A DNA stretch of 64,000 bases, taken from contig NZ_VITI01000009.1 of assembly GCF_007827795.1 (NCBI RefSeq), forward strand, positions 150,329 to 214,328. The letters are read 5' to 3'. Of this stretch, positions 17,388 to 26,961 are shown in pieces. The DNA comes from Azospirillum brasilense. GTDB taxonomy: Bacteria > Pseudomonadota > Alphaproteobacteria > Azospirillales > Azospirillaceae. Position 1 is the first letter of the stretch, and each line of letters opens with the position of its first letter. The notes under the pieces are model-generated. The model worked only from the letters and a program-made list of their open reading frames with translations, made no database searches and was not told the origin of the DNA. A program made the position numbers and the translations under genes.

Positions 17388-17412
17388 GGCCGGTCATCCA
17401 CGCCCCGAAAAC

Positions 17413-17448
17413 GAGAAAGGGCAGGGGCTTCGGCTCCTGCCCTTTCTC
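17413..17448. terminator. Shared terminator between valS and the convergent chemoreceptor gene
   Basis: Thirteen-bp perfect stem (gagaaagggcagg / cctgccctttctc) with a 10-base loop. It is near-symmetrical, with TTTG on one side and A/T-rich bases on the other, so it probably serves both strands. Confidence 0.85.
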
Positions 17449-17480
17449 TTTGTCTGAAGAATGCCTGACGGCCTGATGCC

Positions 17481-19439
17481 TCAAATCTTGATGGAGGACA
17501 CGAACCGTTCGGCGTCGGCTTCGAGCTGCCGGAGCTCGTCCGCCAGCTGCGCGGCGGAGTAGATCATCTCGATGGCCGACTTGCCGGTTTCCGCGGCGGT
17601 GATCGCCATGGTGCTGACGCTCTCGGTCACCTCGTGGGTGTTGTCGTTGGCCCGGCCCACCGCGCCGACGATCTCCTCGGTCTGCTCAAGCTGGTCGCGC
17701 ACGGCGGCGGACACGTCTTCCGACAGGTGGGCGACCTCTTCCACGGTGGTGCGGATGGCCCGGATCGCCTCGACGACGGAGCCGGTGGCCTCCTGGATGG
17801 CGCCGACCTGACCGGCGATGTCCTCGGTGGCCTTGGCGGTCTGGTTGGCCAGCACCTTCACCTCCGACGCGACGACGGCGAAGCCCTTGCCGGCCTCTCC
17901 CGCGCGGGCGGCCTCGATGGTGGCGTTCAGGGCCAACAGGTTTGTCTGCCCGGCGATGTCGTTGATCAACCGGACGATCTCGCCGATACGCTGCGAGCTG
18001 TCGGCCAGCGCGGCCACCGCCGAGTCGCTCTGCCGGGCGTGATCCACGGCGCGACGGATGGCCGTGCTGGAGGTGGTCACCCGCCCGCCGATCTCACCGA
18101 TGGAGGCGGAGAGGGTGCGCGACACGTTGTTGACGATGCCGACGACCTCGGAGGTCTGCTCCGCCTTCTCCGACGTGTCGAGCGCCTGCTCCTTCATCTT
18201 CTCCGCGGTGTCGCGCAGGATGTGCGCGCCGTTGCGGATCTGGTCGGCGGCGTGGCTGACCGTGTGCAGCACGCGCCCGAAAGCCGAATCGAAGTCATGG
18301 GCAATGGCGCGGAGTGCGTTTTCCCGCTCCTCCTCCGCCCGCCGTTCGGCCCGGCGGGACTCCTGCTCCAGCTCATGCGTGCGCTGAAGATTCTCCTTGA
18401 ACACGCTGACGGCGCGGGCCATCGCGCCGATCTCGTCGCGCCGCCCGGTCTCCGGCACGGTGGCCGTCCGGTCGCCGCCTGCCAACCGCTCCATCACGCC
18501 CTCGATGAGCCGCAGGGGCCGGGTGATGCTGCGGGCGACGAGCAGACTGATGATCGCGAAGCCGACCAGCAGGACGGAGCCGACCTGAAGCACGTTGGCG
18601 ATCACCTCGCCGCGCACCCGGTTCTGCGTCTCCACCGCCCCGGCCATGCCGGCGTTGGCCGACTCCAGAAGGGCCTCGAAACGCGGCACCATCGCCTGGA
18701 AGGCATCGTTGAAGGTCTGCACCTCGGCCCGGAAGGCCTTGGTGGCGTCGACGAAGCGGCCGAGGTCGGTGCGATAGGTGCGGGCCTGCTTCTCCAGCTT
18801 GGTCTGGGTGGCCGTGTCCAGGCCCGAATCGGCCAGAAAGAAGGTGAATTCGTTGAAGGCCTTGCGGTGGCCGGACAGCAGCGATTCGTCGCTGTAGATG
18901 ATGAAGTCCTTCTCCATCTTCCGCATGGACTCCATGCGGCCGGTCAGCTTGTCGGCGTTCGGCCACTGCTTCAGCTCGTCCTCGATGGCGCGGGCCGAGG
19001 CGCGCAACACTCCACGCAGGCCGCTGTCGTCGGACAGCCCCAGTTCCTTCGCTCGTGCGACGACCGACGAGAACCGCTCCTTCAGCGTGCCGATGCCCTG
19101 CGACAGGTGGTCCAACTCCTCCTGGGGCAGGCGTTCGGCACCGCGCTCCTTGATATTGTCCAGCAGGCGCGAGGCATCCTCCGCATTCTTCGCGAAGGCC
19201 TCGGCCGCCGCCGCGTCCCGGTCGGCCACGAAGCGCAGCGCCTGGAAGCGCAGGCGGCTGGCCCGGCGCTCGATGGCGGCGGTGTGCTCGTAGGCGTCGC
19301 GGAACTGGTCCAACTCCGCGGTCGCCTCGAACATGCGCTGTGCGCCGACGGTGACCGTCCCGCCCAGAAGGCCCAAGGTGACCACGGACGCGGCGACCAG
19401 CAGCGCGATTCGCGTGCCGATGGAAATGTTCGACAGCAT
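17481..19439 (-). CDS. Methyl-accepting chemotaxis protein
   Basis: 652-aa transmembrane chemoreceptor. TM1 is at about residues 10-32. It is followed by a helical periplasmic sensor domain of about 240 residues (four-helix-bundle style, rich in E/R/D helices), TM2 near 280-300, a HAMP domain ([20 protein letters not shown]) and the cytoplasmic signalling hairpin with the tip [20 protein letters not shown] and [15 protein letters not shown]. No C-terminal CheR pentapeptide is seen (ends RFVSSIKI). The ligand is unknown. ATG 19439. Confidence 0.95.
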   Translation of the reverse strand: MLSNISIGTRIALLVAASVVTLGLLGGTVTVGAQRMFEATAELDQFRDAYEHTAAIERRASRLRFQALRFVADRDAAAAEAFAKNAEDASRLLDNIKERGAERLPQEELDHLSQGIGTLKERFSSVVARAKELGLSDDSGLRGVLRASARAIEDELKQWPNADKLTGRMESMRKMEKDFIIYSDESLLSGHRKAFNEFTFFLADSGLDTATQTKLEKQARTYRTDLGRFVDATKAFRAEVQTFNDAFQAMVPRFEALLESANAGMAGAVETQNRVRGEVIANVLQVGSVLLVGFAIISLLVARSITRPLRLIEGVMERLAGGDRTATVPETGRRDEIGAMARAVSVFKENLQRTHELEQESRRAERRAEEERENALRAIAHDFDSAFGRVLHTVSHAADQIRNGAHILRDTAEKMKEQALDTSEKAEQTSEVVGIVNNVSRTLSASIGEIGGRVTTSSTAIRRAVDHARQSDSAVAALADSSQRIGEIVRLINDIAGQTNLLALNATIEAARAGEAGKGFAVVASEVKVLANQTAKATEDIAGQVGAIQEATGSVVEAIRAIRTTVEEVAHLSEDVSAAVRDQLEQTEEIVGAVGRANDNTHEVTESVSTMAITAAETGKSAIEMIYSAAQLADELRQLEADAERFVSSIKI

Positions 19440-19599
19440 ATGCGGGAAATCCTTGGTTGCGCCGCGGACCTTACCCGCCGCCGAAGACGCCGCTGTTACG
19501 GATTGATGGCGGATTCGTTACCGTGCCGTCGCCCCCTGGGCATCGCGGGTGAGCGTCCGTATCTACAAACCGCTGAAAATCGAAAGGGGAGGTCGGCTG

Positions 19600-20433
19600 T
19601 TGTCCTTCGTGCTGTCGAAGCTGCTGTGGCTCCTGGTTTCGCCGGGCAATCTGCTCGTGCTGATCCTCTCCGCCGGAACGGCGCTGCTGTTCACCCGCCG
19701 TCTGGCCCACTGGGGGCGGCGGCTGGTCGTGGCGGTGACCGTGGGCTTCGTGGTCGTCATGGTCACGCCGATCGCCTCGTGGGTCGCGCTGCCGCTGGAA
19801 GAGCGTTTTCCCCGCCCCGAGTTGCCGGAGCGGGTGGACGGCATCATCATGCTGGGCGGGGCGGTGAACCCACCGATCACCCGCGATCGCGGCGAGCCGT
19901 CCGTCAACGACGCGGCGGAGCGTGTCCTGGGCTTTGCCGAGCTGATCCGCCGCTATCCCCAGGCCCATGCGGTCTTCACCGGCGGCTCGGGGCGTCTGGC
20001 CGGGCAGGACGCCCTGGAACTGCGCGAGGACATCGCGGTGCGCAGCGCCCTACGGCAGGTCGGAATCGACCCGGACCGCGTCACCTACGAGAACGAGTCC
20101 CGCAACACCTGGGAGAACGCCCTGTTCAGCCAGCGGCTGGTCCGGCCGAAGCCGGGGGAGACCTGGGTCCTCGTGACCTCGGCGATGCACATGCCGCGGT
20201 CGGTTGGCATCTTCCGGCAGGTTGGTTGGGACGTCATTCCCTATCCGGTCGATTACCGCACGCGCTTCGGCGGACGGCCTTTCGTCCGGTTCGAGTTCGA
20301 CAAGCAGATCGACGCGCTCCAGGACCCGGTCCGCGAATGGGTCGGCCTCGTCGCCTACCGCCTGATGGGGCGGACCGATTCGCTGTTTCCGGGGCCCGCC
20401 CATGACCGCGTTGCAGCGCAGGCGGGCTCCTGA
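19600..20433 (+). CDS. YdcF/ElyC-family membrane protein (DUF218)
   Basis: 277 aa with two N-terminal hydrophobic helices (start SFVLSKLLWLLVSPGNLLVL) and a DUF218 domain (DGIIMLGGAV, TGGSGRL, ENESRNTWENA, VTSAMHMPRSVGIF). ElyC/YdcF proteins affect envelope biogenesis at the level of undecaprenyl-carrier metabolism; the reaction is unproven. The start is set at TTG 19600 because a gggagg site lies 7 bases upstream and family members begin here; the frame is open to GTG 19549. It stands alone between the chemoreceptor and rlpA. Confidence 0.87.
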   Translation: MSFVLSKLLWLLVSPGNLLVLILSAGTALLFTRRLAHWGRRLVVAVTVGFVVVMVTPIASWVALPLEERFPRPELPERVDGIIMLGGAVNPPITRDRGEPSVNDAAERVLGFAELIRRYPQAHAVFTGGSGRLAGQDALELREDIAVRSALRQVGIDPDRVTYENESRNTWENALFSQRLVRPKPGETWVLVTSAMHMPRSVGIFRQVGWDVIPYPVDYRTRFGGRPFVRFEFDKQIDALQDPVREWVGLVAYRLMGRTDSLFPGPAHDRVAAQAGS

Positions 20434-20505
20434 CGGGTGTTGCGCGGTTGGCGCGGAGAGGTAACTCGGCTAGAGTGGCGCCACCAGATTTAGCGGGGTG
20501 GGGCC

Positions 20506-21450
20506 ATGCGACGCGCGCATATGCTGAGGGGGGCGGTCGTGCTCGCAGGGGCGCTGACGCTCGCCGCCTGCGCGTCCGCGCCGCCCGCGCCATCCTCCTC
20601 CGGACTGCCGCGCAGCGGCGTCTACAAGGTCGGCAAGCCTTATCAGGTCAACGGCGTCTGGTATTACCCCGCCGAGGATTACTCCTACAGTGAAACCGGG
20701 ATCGCCTCCTGGTATGGGCCGGGATTCCACCAAAAGGTCACCGCCAACGGCGAGGTTTACGACCAAAATGAGCTGACGGCCGCGCACAAGACCTTGCCCA
20801 TGCCAAGCCTCGTGCGCGTCACCAATCTCGACAACGGCCGGTCGCTGGTTGTTCGCATCAACGACCGCGGCCCCTACGCCAACGGGCGAATCATCGACAT
20901 GTCGCGGCGCGGCGCGCAATTGCTGGGGTTCGAAGGCACGGGCACGGCCAAGGTGCGCGTGCAGATTCTGGCCGAGGAAAGCCGCGCGGTCGCCGCCGCG
21001 GCCCGCCAGGGCACGCCGGCGCCGATGCTGGCGGAACTGGACGGCCCGCCGCCGAAGGCCGCCCCGCGCGGTTCGGTGGAGGTCGGCGGCGTCGCCCGTC
21101 CGACTCCCGCCGCGGTCACCCGCGCCCCGGTGCCGCCGCCCACGACGGTGGCCGGCGACATGGTCAACGGTCGCTTCGTTCCGGCCCCGGTGGTCGCCGA
21201 GCTTCCGGTGAAGCCCTATGAGCAGATCTACGTCCAGGTCGGCGCCTTCGGCAGCCAGGACAACGTCACCCGCGTGCGCGCCCGTCTGGCCTCGCTCGGC
21301 CAACAGGCGCAGGTCACCCAGACGGTCGCGGGGCGGCAGCGTCTTCAGCGGGTGAGGGTGGGGCCGCTGGCCAGCGTGGAGTCCGCCGACGCCGTGTTGA
21401 ACCAGATCCTCCAAGCCGGCCTTACCGACGCCAAAATCGTGGTTGATTGA
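20506..21450 (+). CDS. rlpA: RlpA-type septal-ring lipoprotein / lytic transglycosylase with SPOR domain
   Basis: 314 aa. The lipobox LAAC (Cys22) follows a short signal sequence. The double-psi beta-barrel domain (about 60-165) has GIASWYGPGFHQK, TAAHKTLP and VRINDRGPYANGRIID, which hold the catalytic Asp of RlpA glycan-cleaving enzymes. After a P/A linker the SPOR domain (about 238-314, YVQVGAFGSQDNVTRVRARL) binds denuded septal peptidoglycan. It is followed 93 bases later by a D,D-carboxypeptidase gene, a pairing common in proteobacteria. Confidence 0.93.
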   Translation: MRRAHMLRGAVVLAGALTLAACASAPPAPSSSGLPRSGVYKVGKPYQVNGVWYYPAEDYSYSETGIASWYGPGFHQKVTANGEVYDQNELTAAHKTLPMPSLVRVTNLDNGRSLVVRINDRGPYANGRIIDMSRRGAQLLGFEGTGTAKVRVQILAEESRAVAAAARQGTPAPMLAELDGPPPKAAPRGSVEVGGVARPTPAAVTRAPVPPPTTVAGDMVNGRFVPAPVVAELPVKPYEQIYVQVGAFGSQDNVTRVRARLASLGQQAQVTQTVAGRQRLQRVRVGPLASVESADAVLNQILQAGLTDAKIVVD

Positions 21451-21543
21451 TCACCCGCGAGCGAGCCCAGTCCAAGCTTGGCCCGGCACCGGGCCTCGTT
21501 CCGTTTCACGTCTTGTCCAGTCCGCGTTTCGAAGGGAGTTGTC

Positions 21544-22710
21544 ATGGTCGCTGTCGTCCGCACCCGCGTTGCCCGCACCCGTTTCGCCATGGGCCTTGCG
21601 GTCGCGCTGTTCGCGGCGGGGGTGGGGCCGGTGGCTCACGCCGCCAGCATCGAAACCATCGCCAAGCAGGCGATCCTGGTCGATATCACCTCGAACACCG
21701 TGCTGTTCGAGAAGAGCCCGGATCAGCGCATGGCGCCGTCCTCGATGAGCAAGATCATGACGATGTACATGGTCTTCGACGCGATCAAGGAAGGCCGTCT
21801 GACGCTGGACAGCACGCTGCCGGTGTCGGAACGCGCGTGGCGGATGCAGGGCTCCAAGATGTTCGTGGAGCTGCACAACAACATCAAGGTGGACGACCTC
21901 ATCAAGGGCGTGATTGTGCAGTCGGGCAACGACGCCTGCATCGTCTTCGCCGAAGGTCTCGCCGGCTCCGAATCGGCCTTCGCCGAGCGCATGAACAAGC
22001 GCGCCCGTGATTTGGGGCTGAAGGACACCAACCTGACCAACGCGACGGGCTGGCCAGACCCGAATCACTACATGACCGCCCGCGATCTCGCGATCCTGGC
22101 CGAGCATCTGATCAAGGATTTCCCGGAATACTACCACTATTACTCGATCCGGGAGTTCAAGTACCACGGCATCAACCAAGGCAACCGCAACCCGCTGCTC
22201 TATCGCGGCATGGACGTGGACGGCATGAAGACGGGCCACACCGAGGCCGGCGGCTACGGCCTGACCGCCTCGGCGGAGCGGGAAGGGCGCCGTCTCATCC
22301 TGGTGGTCAACGGCCTGCCGAGCATGCAGGCCCGCGCCGACGAATCGGCCCGGCTGATCGAATGGGGCTTCCGCGAATTCGCCACCTACGCCCTGTTCAA
22401 GGCGGGCGAGACGGTGGATCAGGTGCCGCTCTGGCTGGGCGCGCAGGACACCGTTCCGGTCACCGTGCCGGAGGACATGAAGGTCACCATGGCCCGCGCC
22501 GACCGCGGCGGCATGAAGGTGTCGCTGGTCAGCAACGCCCCGGTCGCCGCACCGGTGAAGAAGGGCGATGTGGTCGGCAAGGTGGTGGTCTCCGCGCCGG
22601 GCTTCCCGGGCAAGGAGTTCCCGGTGGTCGCCGCCCAGGACGTGGAGAAGCTGGGCTTCGTCGGCCGCGCCCTGGCAGCGGCGAAGTTCCTCATTTTCGG
22701 GGCGAGCTGA
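21544..22710 (+). CDS. D-alanyl-D-alanine carboxypeptidase (DacA/PBP5-PBP6 family)
   Basis: Periplasmic low-molecular-weight PBP that trims the terminal D-Ala of peptidoglycan stem peptides. A signal sequence ends near residue 33 (AHAAS). The active-site motifs are SMSK (Ser67, Lys70), SGN (127-129) and KTG (229-231). A C-terminal beta-sandwich PBP5 domain and an amphipathic end helix (LGFVGRALAAAKFLIF) for membrane attachment follow. The start ATG 21544 has gaagggag upstream. Total length 388 aa is standard. Confidence 0.94.
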   Translation: MVAVVRTRVARTRFAMGLAVALFAAGVGPVAHAASIETIAKQAILVDITSNTVLFEKSPDQRMAPSSMSKIMTMYMVFDAIKEGRLTLDSTLPVSERAWRMQGSKMFVELHNNIKVDDLIKGVIVQSGNDACIVFAEGLAGSESAFAERMNKRARDLGLKDTNLTNATGWPDPNHYMTARDLAILAEHLIKDFPEYYHYYSIREFKYHGINQGNRNPLLYRGMDVDGMKTGHTEAGGYGLTASAEREGRRLILVVNGLPSMQARADESARLIEWGFREFATYALFKAGETVDQVPLWLGAQDTVPVTVPEDMKVTMARADRGGMKVSLVSNAPVAAPVKKGDVVGKVVVSAPGFPGKEFPVVAAQDVEKLGFVGRALAAAKFLIFGAS

Positions 22711-22781
22711 TTGGTGTAAGCCGGCCCGTCACCGCCGGAAATCCGGAACGCGGCGGGCCTCATCACCATCGGGAGCAGACC

Positions 22782-23414
22782 ATGACGCGCGGGCGGTTCA
22801 TCACGCTGGAGGGCGGCGAGGGGGCGGGCAAGACCACCCAGATCCGCCTGCTCGCCGACGCGCTCGTCAAATGGGAGAAGCGGGTCGTGGTGACCCGCGA
22901 GCCCGGCGGCTCGCCGGGCGCCGAGGAGATCCGCGGCCTTCTGGTGTCCGGAGAGACCGGGCGCTGGGGTCCGGTGACCGAGGCGCTGCTGCACACCGCC
23001 GCCCGCCGCGACCATCTGGAGCGCACGGTCTGGCCGGCGCTGGAAGCCGGTCACTGGGTGATCTGCGACCGCTTCTTCGACAGCACGATGGCCTATCAGG
23101 GCTATGGGCTGGGGCTGGGGCGCGAGCTGGTCGCCACGCTCCAAACTGCGGCCCTGGGCGACTTTCGGCCCGACCTGACGCTGATCCTCGACTTGCCGGT
23201 GGCGGACGGGCTGGCCCGCGCCGCTGCCCGCCGCGGCGGGGAGGACCGCTATGAGCGCATGGACGTCGCCTTCCACCACCGCCTGCGCGACGGATTCCTC
23301 GACATCGCCGCACGGGAGCCGGGCCGCTGCGTGGTCATCGACGCCGCTCACCCCGTGGAAACGGTCCAGGCGGCCATTCTCGACCATGTGACCCGCCGCC
23401 TGGGAGCCTCCTGA
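22782..23414 (+). CDS. tmk: Thymidylate kinase
   Basis: Phosphorylates dTMP to dTDP. P-loop EGGEGAGKTTQ (residues 10-20), DRFFDSTMAYQG (dTMP/Mg site) and a LID region RRGGEDRYERMD are present. It is 210 aa from ATG 22782. holB starts one base after the stop, so the two are translated together, and metG, tatD and the MBL hydrolase follow, the conserved tmk-holB-metG-tatD order. Confidence 0.96.
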   Translation: MTRGRFITLEGGEGAGKTTQIRLLADALVKWEKRVVVTREPGGSPGAEEIRGLLVSGETGRWGPVTEALLHTAARRDHLERTVWPALEAGHWVICDRFFDSTMAYQGYGLGLGRELVATLQTAALGDFRPDLTLILDLPVADGLARAAARRGGEDRYERMDVAFHHRLRDGFLDIAAREPGRCVVIDAAHPVETVQAAILDHVTRRLGAS

Positions 23415-23415
23415 G

Positions 23416-24534
23416 GTGAGCCGCGCCCGCGCGCCCGAACCGGTCGCGGAGGAGGACGCCCTCGCCCCGCGCCGCAATCCCCAGCTGACCGGTCATGAGG
23501 ACGCCGAGCGTTTGCTGCTCGACGCCTGGAATTCCGGACGGCTGCCGCACGCCTGGCTGATCGGCGGCCCGCCGGGGATCGGCAAGGCGACGCTGGCCTT
23601 CCGCTTCGCCCGCTTCGTCCTATCCCAAGGGCACGAGCCGCCGGACACCGGCCTGTTCGGCGCCCCGCCACCGCCCGCCTCTTTGGCGCTGTCTCCGGAC
23701 GTCCCGGTTTTCCGGCGCGTGGCCTCGGGCGGTCATGCCGACCTGCTGACCGTGGAACGCCAGCGCGACGAGAAGCGCGACCGGCTGAAGCGCGACATCG
23801 CTGTGGACGACGTGCGCAAGATCGGCCCCTTCCTGCGCAAGACCGCCGCCGAAGGCGGTTGGCGCGTCGCCGTGATCGACGGCGCTGACCGTATGAATCT
23901 CAGCGGCTTGAACGCTATTCTTAAGATTTTGGAGGAGCCGCCAACCGGCGCTCTGCTGCTGCTTGTCAGCGACAACCCCGGCGGCATGCTGCCCACCATC
24001 CGCTCGCGCTGCCGCAAGCTGACGCTTCAACCACTTCCTGAGGAAACGGTTCTCAACCTGTTGGCCCAGCATCGTCCGGACCTCGGTGGCGAGGACCAGG
24101 CGGCGCTCGCCCGGCTGGCGGAGGGCAGCATCGGGCGGGCCATCGGGCTGGCCGAGGCCGGCGGGCTCGACCTGTACCGGGAACTGATCGGGTTGCTCGG
24201 CACCTTGCCGCGGCTGGACATCACGGCCGCCCACGCCTTCGGCGACAAGCTGACCCGCAAGCAGGACGACGGGCTCTACGAGACGGCCACCGACCTGCTC
24301 GTATGGTGGCTGGCCCGCTTCGTCCGGTCGCTGGCGCGTGGCGCGTGGCCGGCCGAGGTTGTGGCCGGGGAGGCCGCCTTGATGACCCGTCTGGCCAACG
24401 CCCGCGGCCTTGAACGTTGGGTGGAGGTGTGGGAAAAGGTCCAACGCCACTTCGCCCGTGCGGAATCCGCCAATCTCGACCGCAAGCAGGTGGTCCTGAA
24501 CGCCTTGGCGACGCTGGAAGCGGCTGCTAATTAA
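23416..24534 (+). CDS. holB: DNA polymerase III subunit delta prime
   Basis: Clamp-loader subunit (372 aa) with an AAA+ fold. It has GGPPGIGKATLAFRFA at the P-loop place, and DVRKIGPFLRKTAAEGGWRV, NALLKILEEPP-like (NAILKILEEPPTGALLLL) and RSRCRKL sensor motifs. The P-loop has Ala after the Lys, which is normal for the non-hydrolysing delta prime subunit. The start is GTG 23416, immediately after tmk. A 70-base gap then leads to metG. Confidence 0.95.
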   Translation: MSRARAPEPVAEEDALAPRRNPQLTGHEDAERLLLDAWNSGRLPHAWLIGGPPGIGKATLAFRFARFVLSQGHEPPDTGLFGAPPPPASLALSPDVPVFRRVASGGHADLLTVERQRDEKRDRLKRDIAVDDVRKIGPFLRKTAAEGGWRVAVIDGADRMNLSGLNAILKILEEPPTGALLLLVSDNPGGMLPTIRSRCRKLTLQPLPEETVLNLLAQHRPDLGGEDQAALARLAEGSIGRAIGLAEAGGLDLYRELIGLLGTLPRLDITAAHAFGDKLTRKQDDGLYETATDLLVWWLARFVRSLARGAWPAEVVAGEAALMTRLANARGLERWVEVWEKVQRHFARAESANLDRKQVVLNALATLEAAAN

Positions 24535-24606
24535 CACGGACGACACACCACGCCCACCCGGGCCGGCGACACGCCGGGCCGGCGCATTCTCGGGAGAGCC
24601 TCTGCC

Positions 24607-26157
24607 ATGACCGGGTCGAAGACCTTCTACCTGACGACTCCGATCTACTACGTGAACGACGTGCCCCACATCGGGCATGCGTACACCACGCTCGCCTGCG
24701 ACGTGCTGGCCCGCTTCATGCGGCTGGACGGCTATGACGTGAAGTTCCTCACCGGCACCGACGAGCACGGCCAGAAGGTGGAGAAATCCGCCATGAACGC
24801 CGGCATCGCGCCGCAGGAGTTCACCGACCGCGTGTCGAAGAACTTCCGCGACCTCGTCTCGCTGATGAACTTCTCCAACGACGACTTCATCCGCACGACC
24901 GAGCCGCGGCACATCGCGTCGGTGCAGGAGCTGTGGCGCCGTCTGGAATCGGCCGGCGAGATCTATCTCGGCAGCTACGCCGGCTGGTACTCGGTGCGCG
25001 ACGAGGCCTTCTACGGCGAGGACGAGCTGACGACCTCGCCCGCTGGCAAGAAGATCGCCCCGACCGGTGCCGAGTGCGAATGGGTGGAGGAGCCGTCCTA
25101 CTTCTTCCGCCTCTCGGCCTGGCAGGACCGTCTGCTGGAGTTCTACGAGCAGAACCCGGATTTCATTGCCCCGGCCGGCAAGCGCAACGAGGTCGTCGCC
25201 TTCGTGAAGTCGGGACTGAAGGACCTGTCGGTCAGCCGCACCACCTTCAAGTGGGGCATCCCGGTTCCCGGCAACCCTGACCACATCATGTATGTCTGGC
25301 TGGACGCCCTGGCCAACTACATCACCGCGGTCGGCTTCCCTGACGAGAGCGGCGAGTACGCCAAATACTGGCCGGCCAACCTGCACATGGTCGGTAAGGA
25401 CATCCTGCGCTTCCACGCCGTCTACTGGCCGGCCTTCCTGATGGCCGCCAAGCTGGCCCCGCCGAAGCGCGTCTTCGCGCATGGCTGGTGGACCATCGAA
25501 GGCCAGAAGATGTCCAAGTCGCTGGGCAACGTCATCGCGCCGGAGACGCTGGTCAACACCTACGGCCTGGACCAGACCCGCTACTTCTTGCTGCGCGAAG
25601 TTCCCTTCGGCAACGACGGCGACTTCTCGCACAAGCAGATGGTGCAGCGGATCAACGGCAACCTCGCCAACGATTACGGGAACCTCGTCCAGCGCTCCCT
25701 GTCGATGATCGGCAAGAATTGCGGGGCCGCCGTGCCGCAGCCGGGCGCCTTCACGGAGGCCGACAACGCGCTGCTCGGCGCCGCCCGCAACCTGCTGCCG
25801 ATCGTCCGTGCGGAAATCCAGTCGCAGTCCTTCCACAAGGCGCTGGACGCCATCTGGGCGGTGATCGGCGACGGCAACCGCTATGTGGACGAACAGGCCC
25901 CCTGGGCGCTGAAGAAGACCGATCCGGCGCGCATGGCCACGGTGCTGTACGTGCTGGCCGAGACCATCCGCCACCTCGCCATCCTGACCCAGCCGATCAT
26001 GCCGGAAGCCTCGGCCAAAATCCTGGACCAGCTGGCGCAGGGGCCGGACGCCCGCGGGTTCGACCGGCTGGGGGCGGGCGGGGCGCTGGTTCCCGGCACG
26101 CCGCTGCCCACGCCGCAGGGCGTGTTCCCGCGCTATGTGGACGAAGCGAAGAGCTGA
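24607..26157 (+). CDS. metG: Methionyl-tRNA synthetase
   Basis: 516 aa class I synthetase. HIGH is HIGH at residues 21-24 (DVPHIGHAYTT) and KMSKS is residues 301-305. The region after GTDEHGQKVE lacks the Cys zinc-knuckle quartets, so this is the shorter, zinc-free MetG2-type enzyme common in alphaproteobacteria. The anticodon-binding helical bundle ends the protein and there is no C-terminal tRNA-binding EMAP domain. tatD begins 6 bases after its stop. Confidence 0.96.
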   Translation: MTGSKTFYLTTPIYYVNDVPHIGHAYTTLACDVLARFMRLDGYDVKFLTGTDEHGQKVEKSAMNAGIAPQEFTDRVSKNFRDLVSLMNFSNDDFIRTTEPRHIASVQELWRRLESAGEIYLGSYAGWYSVRDEAFYGEDELTTSPAGKKIAPTGAECEWVEEPSYFFRLSAWQDRLLEFYEQNPDFIAPAGKRNEVVAFVKSGLKDLSVSRTTFKWGIPVPGNPDHIMYVWLDALANYITAVGFPDESGEYAKYWPANLHMVGKDILRFHAVYWPAFLMAAKLAPPKRVFAHGWWTIEGQKMSKSLGNVIAPETLVNTYGLDQTRYFLLREVPFGNDGDFSHKQMVQRINGNLANDYGNLVQRSLSMIGKNCGAAVPQPGAFTEADNALLGAARNLLPIVRAEIQSQSFHKALDAIWAVIGDGNRYVDEQAPWALKKTDPARMATVLYVLAETIRHLAILTQPIMPEASAKILDQLAQGPDARGFDRLGAGGALVPGTPLPTPQGVFPRYVDEAKS

Positions 26158-26163
26158 CGAACG

Positions 26164-26961
26164 ATGCTGGTCGATAGCCACTGCCATCTCGACTTTCCCG
26201 ATTTCGCCGAGGAACTGGACGCGGTCGTCGACCGCGCCCGGCAGGCGGGGGTGGGGCGGATGGTGACCATCTGCACCTACCTGTCGCGCTTCGACCGCAT
26301 CCTGGCGGTCGCCGAGCGCTACGACGATGTCCTGTGCTCGCTCGGCGTCCATCCGCATCAGGCGGCGGAGGAGATCGCCGGGGTGACCGTCGAACGCCTT
26401 GTCGCGCTGTCGAAGCACCCGAAGGTGATCGGGCTGGGCGAGACCGGGCTCGATTACTTCTACGACAAGAGCCCGCGCGACGTTCAGCAGGAGTGTTTCC
26501 GCCGGCACATCCGCGCCAGCCTGGAGACCGGCCTGCCGCTGATCGTGCACACCCGCGACGCCGACGACGACACCATGCGGATCATCCGCGATGAGTCCGC
26601 TGGCCAGCCGGTCAACGGGTTGCTTCACTGCTTCAGCTCCGGGCGGCAACTCGCTGAAGACGCTCTTGATTTTGGCTTTTACATCTCCTTGTCCGGGATC
26701 GTCACCTTCAAGAAGTCGGAAGACCTCCGTGCCATCGTGAAGGACGTCCCGCTGGACCGGATTCTGGTGGAGACGGACGCGCCATATCTGGCGCCGGTGC
26801 CGTTCCGCGGCAAGCGCAACGAGCCGTCCTACGTCGCCCACACTGCCGCCTGTGTCGCCGAGGTCAAGGGCGTGGACGCGGCGGACATGGCCCGGATCTC
26901 CACCGAGAATTTCTTCCGCCTGTTCCCACGCGCCGGAACGCCCCGACAGGCGGCCGCATGA
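26164..26961 (+). CDS. TatD-family metal-dependent hydrolase
   Basis: 265 aa TIM-barrel hydrolase. Metal ligands are in LVDSHCHLDF (HxH), GETGLDYFY (Glu), HTRDADDDT, LLHCFSSG and ETDAPYLAP. Family members are DNases acting on 3' ends or, in some cases, D-aminoacyl-tRNA hydrolases; the place beside metG is the conserved one. The stop overlaps the next gene start by four bases (ATGA), so translation is coupled. Confidence 0.93.
   Translation: MLVDSHCHLDFPDFAEELDAVVDRARQAGVGRMVTICTYLSRFDRILAVAERYDDVLCSLGVHPHQAAEEIAGVTVERLVALSKHPKVIGLGETGLDYFYDKSPRDVQQECFRRHIRASLETGLPLIVHTRDADDDTMRIIRDESAGQPVNGLLHCFSSGRQLAEDALDFGFYISLSGIVTFKKSEDLRAIVKDVPLDRILVETDAPYLAPVPFRGKRNEPSYVAHTAACVAEVKGVDAADMARISTENFFRLFPRAGTPRQAAA

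Noticed and set aside
23566..23610. Missing Ser/Thr in the HolB P-loop (GIGKATL)
   Set aside because: The delta prime clamp-loader subunit does not hydrolyse ATP and this variant is normal in the family, unlike the PotG case.
24544..24590. CCGGGCCGGCG direct repeat and hairpin between holB and metG
   Set aside because: Short GC-rich repeats are expected by chance at this composition. No T-run, so not called a terminator.
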